Made by a program: the position numbers and the translations under genes
The notes under the pieces: model-generated
What the model was told of the DNA's origin: nothing
Seen by the model: the letters and a program-made list of their open reading frames with translations, nothing else
The model's database searches: none
Source of the DNA: Clostridiales bacterium
GTDB taxonomy: Bacteria > Bacillota > Clostridia > Christensenellales > Borkfalkiaceae
Direction: 5' to 3'
DNA: 8,049 bases
NCBI GenBank assembly: GCA_021635425.1
Contig: JAJWOJ010000014.1
Coordinates: 1 to 8,049 of the forward strand
Shown: positions 5,876-8,049 of the stretch, piece by piece
Position numbering within the stretch: the first letter of the stretch is position 1
Layout: every line of letters starts with the position of its first letter

Positions 5876-7513
5876 TTGAAACACAAACATACACTTTTGC
5901 TGTCGGCGTTGATGCTGACGGCATTGACGAGCGTGTTTGTCGGAACGGGCGCGACGGCGTATGCCGCCGAGGTCTGTCCGCACGAATACGACGAACATAT
6001 CATTGAGGCAACCTGCACGGAAATGGGTTACACGGAGTACATTTGCAGTCTTTGCGGCGAAAGTTACAAGGACAACTACACCGAATCCAAGGGGCATACC
6101 TATACCGAAACGGAAACGCAGGCGACTTGTACCGAAAAGGGATATATCACTTACGTTTGCGACGATTGCGGTTATACCTATACGAGCGTGAACGCGGACG
6201 AAACGGGACACGATTTTGAAAGTATCGTAGTCCAAAGCGATTGCACGCACAAGGGCTATACCGCGCATTTCTGTAAGAATTGCGGTTATGAGTACGTCGA
6301 TAACTATACGGAAGCGACGGGACACATTTTTACGGAAACGGTCTATGAAGCGACCTGTACGGGCGAGGGCTATACGCAGTACGTCTGTGAAGTGTGCGGT
6401 TATACCTATAACGCCGACGTAACGGAAAAACTTCCCCATACATACGAAGCGGTAACGGTAGAGCCGACCTGCACCGAGGGCGGATATACGACCTATACCT
6501 GTGCGGAGTGCGGCGACAGTTACGTCGCGGACGTCACGGAAGCGAAAGGACATTCCTACGTGGAAACGGTAGTAAAACCGACCTGCGTGGCTTACGGATA
6601 TACCGAACATCTCTGCTCCGATTGCGGCGACAGATATGTGACGGACTACAAGTATCCCACGGGACACGATTATGTGAAAGAAGTGGTTGAACCTACGGAA
6701 ACGGAAGTCGGGTACACGAAATATACCTGCCAAAACTGCGAATACAGTTATCTTTCGGATTACGTTGCGAGCGGCGACGGCGGATATAAGGAAATAGAAC
6801 CCGAACAACCCGCCGAACCTGAAACACCAGATAATCCCGTTGAACCCGGTGAGCCTGCGGAACCCGATAATCCCGACGAACCCGTAACGCCCGACGAGCC
6901 TGAAAACCCTGACGAACCGGACGTACCCGACGAACCTGAAACGCCCGAACAGCCGACCGAGCCTGACGAACACACGCATACGTATATCCTTTACTCGGTA
7001 TTGAGTGAAGAAAACAAGAATATGAGCGTGGAATATAAGTGCGAATGCGGCGACGAACGCACGGAGTACGTCAAGGTGGAATTTGCGGGCGAGGACGGAA
7101 GCGGAATCGTACTCGTGCCGGACGAAAACGGCGTGATAGACTTCTCGGACTTGGAGGGGAAATATATGCTCATTGCAACGGACGACACGGGCGAGGAACT
7201 GATGATTTACGAGATAAATCTTGCGCCGAACACGCCCGACGAGCCTGCGGAGCCTGAACAGCCCGACGAACCCATAACGCCCGACGAGCCGACAAACCCC
7301 GATGAACCCGAAACACCCGACGAACCTGAAACGCCCGATCATACGGGAGATAAGGAACAGGAAAACGGAGAGCGGGAAGAAAAGAAAACCTCGGCAGCAG
7401 CCGTATTACTGCCCATTCTGTTTGTTCTCGGAATCGGCGGTGTGGTAACGTTTATCATTATCAAAAAGAAAAAATCCAATAAAAAATCTGAAAACAAAAA
7501 GGAGAATCAATAA
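5876..7513 (+). CDS. Secreted, membrane-anchored surface protein with seven Cys-rich 38-aa repeats
   Basis: 545 aa from TTG 5876. A signal peptide (MKHKH, then a hydrophobic core, cleavage likely after AYA at residue 30) directs export. Seven gap-free 38-residue units follow (36-301), each with the pattern His-x-Tyr/Phe, Cys at position 12, GYT, Tyr/His at 20, Cys-x-x-Cys-Gly at 22-26, Tyr at 29, and Gly at the end. The last unit has lost the Cys at 12 and the Gly. An acidic Pro-rich linker follows (about 308-365), then a domain of about 86 residues (366-452) with a CECG motif, a second Pro-rich linker (453-488), one membrane helix (about 506-530) and a Lys-rich tail. No LPxTG sorting motif is present. 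Such Cys-repeat proteins are common on Clostridia surfaces; zinc binding or disulfides are possible. Its place among transfer genes suggests a mating-contact adhesin (inference). It starts 17 nt after the coupling-protein stop. Confidence 0.85.
   Translation: MKHKHTLLLSALMLTALTSVFVGTGATAYAAEVCPHEYDEHIIEATCTEMGYTEYICSLCGESYKDNYTESKGHTYTETETQATCTEKGYITYVCDDCGYTYTSVNADETGHDFESIVVQSDCTHKGYTAHFCKNCGYEYVDNYTEATGHIFTETVYEATCTGEGYTQYVCEVCGYTYNADVTEKLPHTYEAVTVEPTCTEGGYTTYTCAECGDSYVADVTEAKGHSYVETVVKPTCVAYGYTEHLCSDCGDRYVTDYKYPTGHDYVKEVVEPTETEVGYTKYTCQNCEYSYLSDYVASGDGGYKEIEPEQPAEPETPDNPVEPGEPAEPDNPDEPVTPDEPENPDEPDVPDEPETPEQPTEPDEHTHTYILYSVLSEENKNMSVEYKCECGDERTEYVKVEFAGEDGSGIVLVPDENGVIDFSDLEGKYMLIATDDTGEELMIYEINLAPNTPDEPAEPEQPDEPITPDEPTNPDEPETPDEPETPDHTGDKEQENGEREEKKTSAAAVLLPILFVLGIGGVVTFIIIKKKKSNKKSENKKENQ
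5981..6778 (+). repeat. Seven tandem 114-bp coding repeats
   Basis: Units start at 5981, 6095, 6209, 6323, 6437, 6551 and 6665, exactly 114 bp apart. The match is mainly at protein level; third codon positions vary widely, so the duplications are old and kept by selection on the protein. The last unit is decayed (Glu for the first Cys, CxxCE for CxxCG). Confidence 0.9.
6797..6970 (+). repeat. Low-complexity Pro/Asp/Glu linker repeat 1
   Basis: Imperfect repeats of GAxCCxGACGAxCC-type DNA encode EPEQPAEP, PDNPDEP, TPDEPEN and similar units. They form a stiff acidic spacer. Slipped-strand length change between strains is likely. Confidence 0.85.
7232..7339 (+). repeat. Low-complexity Pro/Asp/Glu linker repeat 2
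   Basis: A second TPDEP/ETPDEP repeat tract separates the globular module from the membrane anchor. It is related in sequence to the tract at 6797-6970 and could recombine with it, which would delete the module between them. Confidence 0.85.
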
Positions 7514-7516
7514 TCA

Positions 7517-7807
7517 ATGAATACTTTACTTGCAGCAACTACCCTCGACGACAGTTTGCAGGGTATCGTCACCAAATTGCAGTCGCTCATGGACAGCTTT
7601 TGGATTTACATTGTTATGGCGCTTGCCGCCGTGGTCGTCATTTGGGGCGCATACGTCGGTATCAAGATCGCTATTGCTCACAAGAACGAGGAAAAAATCA
7701 ATGCCCGCGATATGGTCAAGAACCTTATCATCGGTATCATTATCATCTTCGTAATCGCTATGGGCGCACCCCTTCTCATCAACGGCTTGTCCGCTTGGGT
7801 GGGTTAA
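7517..7807 (+). CDS. VirB2/TrbC-like type IV secretion pilin, copy 1
   Basis: 96 aa, ATG 3 nt after the previous stop. The SD AAAAAGGAG (7496-7504) lies inside the end of the upstream gene, 12 nt away. Two hydrophobic helices (about 29-54, FWIYIVMALAAVVVIWGAYV...; and about 68-91, NLIIGIIIIFVIAMGAPLL...) are joined by a charged loop HKNEEKINARDM (55-66). This is the fold of small VirB2/TrbC-type pilin subunits that line the conjugation channel or pilus. The N-terminal 25 residues are an amphipathic helix, and I see no typical cleaved signal peptide. Position after the coupling protein and surface protein fits the start of the mating-pair formation genes. Family by pattern; the exact subfamily is not certain. 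It is duplicated at once downstream. Confidence 0.75.
   Translation: MNTLLAATTLDDSLQGIVTKLQSLMDSFWIYIVMALAAVVVIWGAYVGIKIAIAHKNEEKINARDMVKNLIIGIIIIFVIAMGAPLLINGLSAWVG
7682..7736 (+). repeat. 55-nt direct repeat, first copy
   Basis: Identical in all 55 bases to 7995-8049 and still matching when the window ends. It encodes the charged loop and the start of the second membrane helix of the pilin. Confidence 0.9.
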
Positions 7808-7832
7808 AAAATAGAAGGAGGATAAAAGGAAT

Positions 7833-8049
7833 ATGAATACTTTACTTGCGGCAACTCTCAACGACAATCTTGCGGAAATCGTAGGAAAACTGCAATCTCT
7901 TATGGATTCGTTCTGGATCTACATCGTTATGGCTCTTGCGGCGGTGGTCGTCGTATGGGGCGCGTTTGTCGGTATCAAAATCGCAATCGCACATAAGAAC
8001 GAGGAAAAAATCAATGCCCGCGATATGGTCAAGAACCTTATCATCGGTA
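7833..8049 (+). CDS. VirB2/TrbC-like pilin, copy 2 (3' end beyond the window)
   Basis: 72 codons are visible, starting ATG 7833 after AAGGAGG (7815-7821; 11-nt spacer). It is a tandem paralogue of the gene at 7517. It lacks one Thr near residue 8 and differs at seven residues, five of them between residues 9 and 17, plus Ile/Val and Tyr/Phe in the first membrane helix. The helix-loop-helix plan is the same. From the codon after His (7995) to the window end it is identical in DNA to copy 1, although the preceding 36 codons differ at 20 positions. Two near-identical pilins may form a mixed filament or allow switching between variants (inference). Confidence 0.75.
   Translation, partial: MNTLLAATLNDNLAEIVGKLQSLMDSFWIYIVMALAAVVVVWGAFVGIKIAIAHKNEEKINARDMVKNLIIG
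7995..8049 (+). repeat. 55-nt direct repeat, second copy
   Basis: Partner of 7682-7736, offset by 313 bp. The identical block may continue past the window edge. Confidence 0.9.

Noticed and set aside
5981..6778. CRISPR-like or noncoding repeat array
   Set aside because: The 114-bp period is conserved at protein level within one open frame, with divergent third codon positions and no unique spacers.
5783..7342. 519-codon open frame on the - strand opposite the surface-protein gene
   Set aside because: It mirrors the repeats of the + strand gene, its product is an odd Arg/Phe/Val/Gly mix with no recognisable domain, and the + strand product has a clear signal peptide, repeats and anchor. Lack of stops follows from codon bias in the repeats.
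7480..7513. Sortase anchor at the end of the surface protein
   Set aside because: No LPxTG-type motif precedes the membrane helix, and the Lys-rich tail fits a plain membrane anchor.

Overview
The window is a single co-directional (+ strand) block of about 8 kb. It looks like part of the transfer region of a Gram-positive-type conjugative element, either an ICE or a conjugative plasmid. Every gene I can support lies on the + strand. Genes are packed with short gaps or overlaps and mostly have strong AGGAGG-like ribosome binding sites. The Gram-positive signs are a MobL-like relaxase, a VirD4-type coupling protein, a small two-helix VirB2-like pilin, and a surface protein built from Cys-x-x-Cys repeats with Pro/Asp/Glu linkers and a membrane anchor. 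The host is most likely a member of the Bacillota, probably an uncultured gut-type Clostridia with mid-to-high-40s percent GC as judged by eye. This host assignment is inference. No chromosomal housekeeping gene, tRNA, rRNA, CRISPR array, insertion sequence or integrase is visible.

Layout. At 1-894 is the 3' end of a multidomain protein: the tail of an ArdC-type zincin (antirestriction-like) domain, a middle region, and a C-terminal helical region resembling the one in phage-type primase-polymerases. At 913-1362 is a small unknown membrane-anchored protein. At 1382-1774 is a small DUF6291-like protein. A short intergenic stretch (1775-1858) holds two perfect inverted repeats and is my candidate for the origin of transfer. 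At 1859-2311 is a small, possibly ribbon-helix-helix, protein that fits a relaxosome accessory. At about 2318-3643 is the relaxase, at 3640-5859 the type IV coupling protein, and at 5876-7513 the secreted repeat protein. At 7517-7807 and 7833-8049 (cut by the edge) are two tandem pilin genes.

How the parts fit together (inference from family knowledge). The accessory protein and relaxase would nick and hold the DNA at oriT. The VirD4-like ATPase would pass the relaxase-DNA complex to a type IV secretion channel, whose remaining genes (VirB4, VirB6 and cell-wall hydrolase types) probably lie beyond the right edge. The repeat protein may be a cell-surface adhesin for mating. The ArdC/primase-like protein would help the incoming DNA survive and replicate in the recipient.

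The most interesting points are: (a) the relaxase has no ATG/GTG/TTG start that preserves its first predicted strand, but a well-spaced SD points to an ATC codon; (b) the two pilin genes share a 55-nt identical block next to heavily diverged sequence, which suggests gene conversion; (c) the twin hairpins upstream of the relaxosome genes; (d) seven gap-free 38-residue repeats in the surface protein plus a decayed eighth; (e) a two-codon minicistron with a good SD just before a gene that lacks one.
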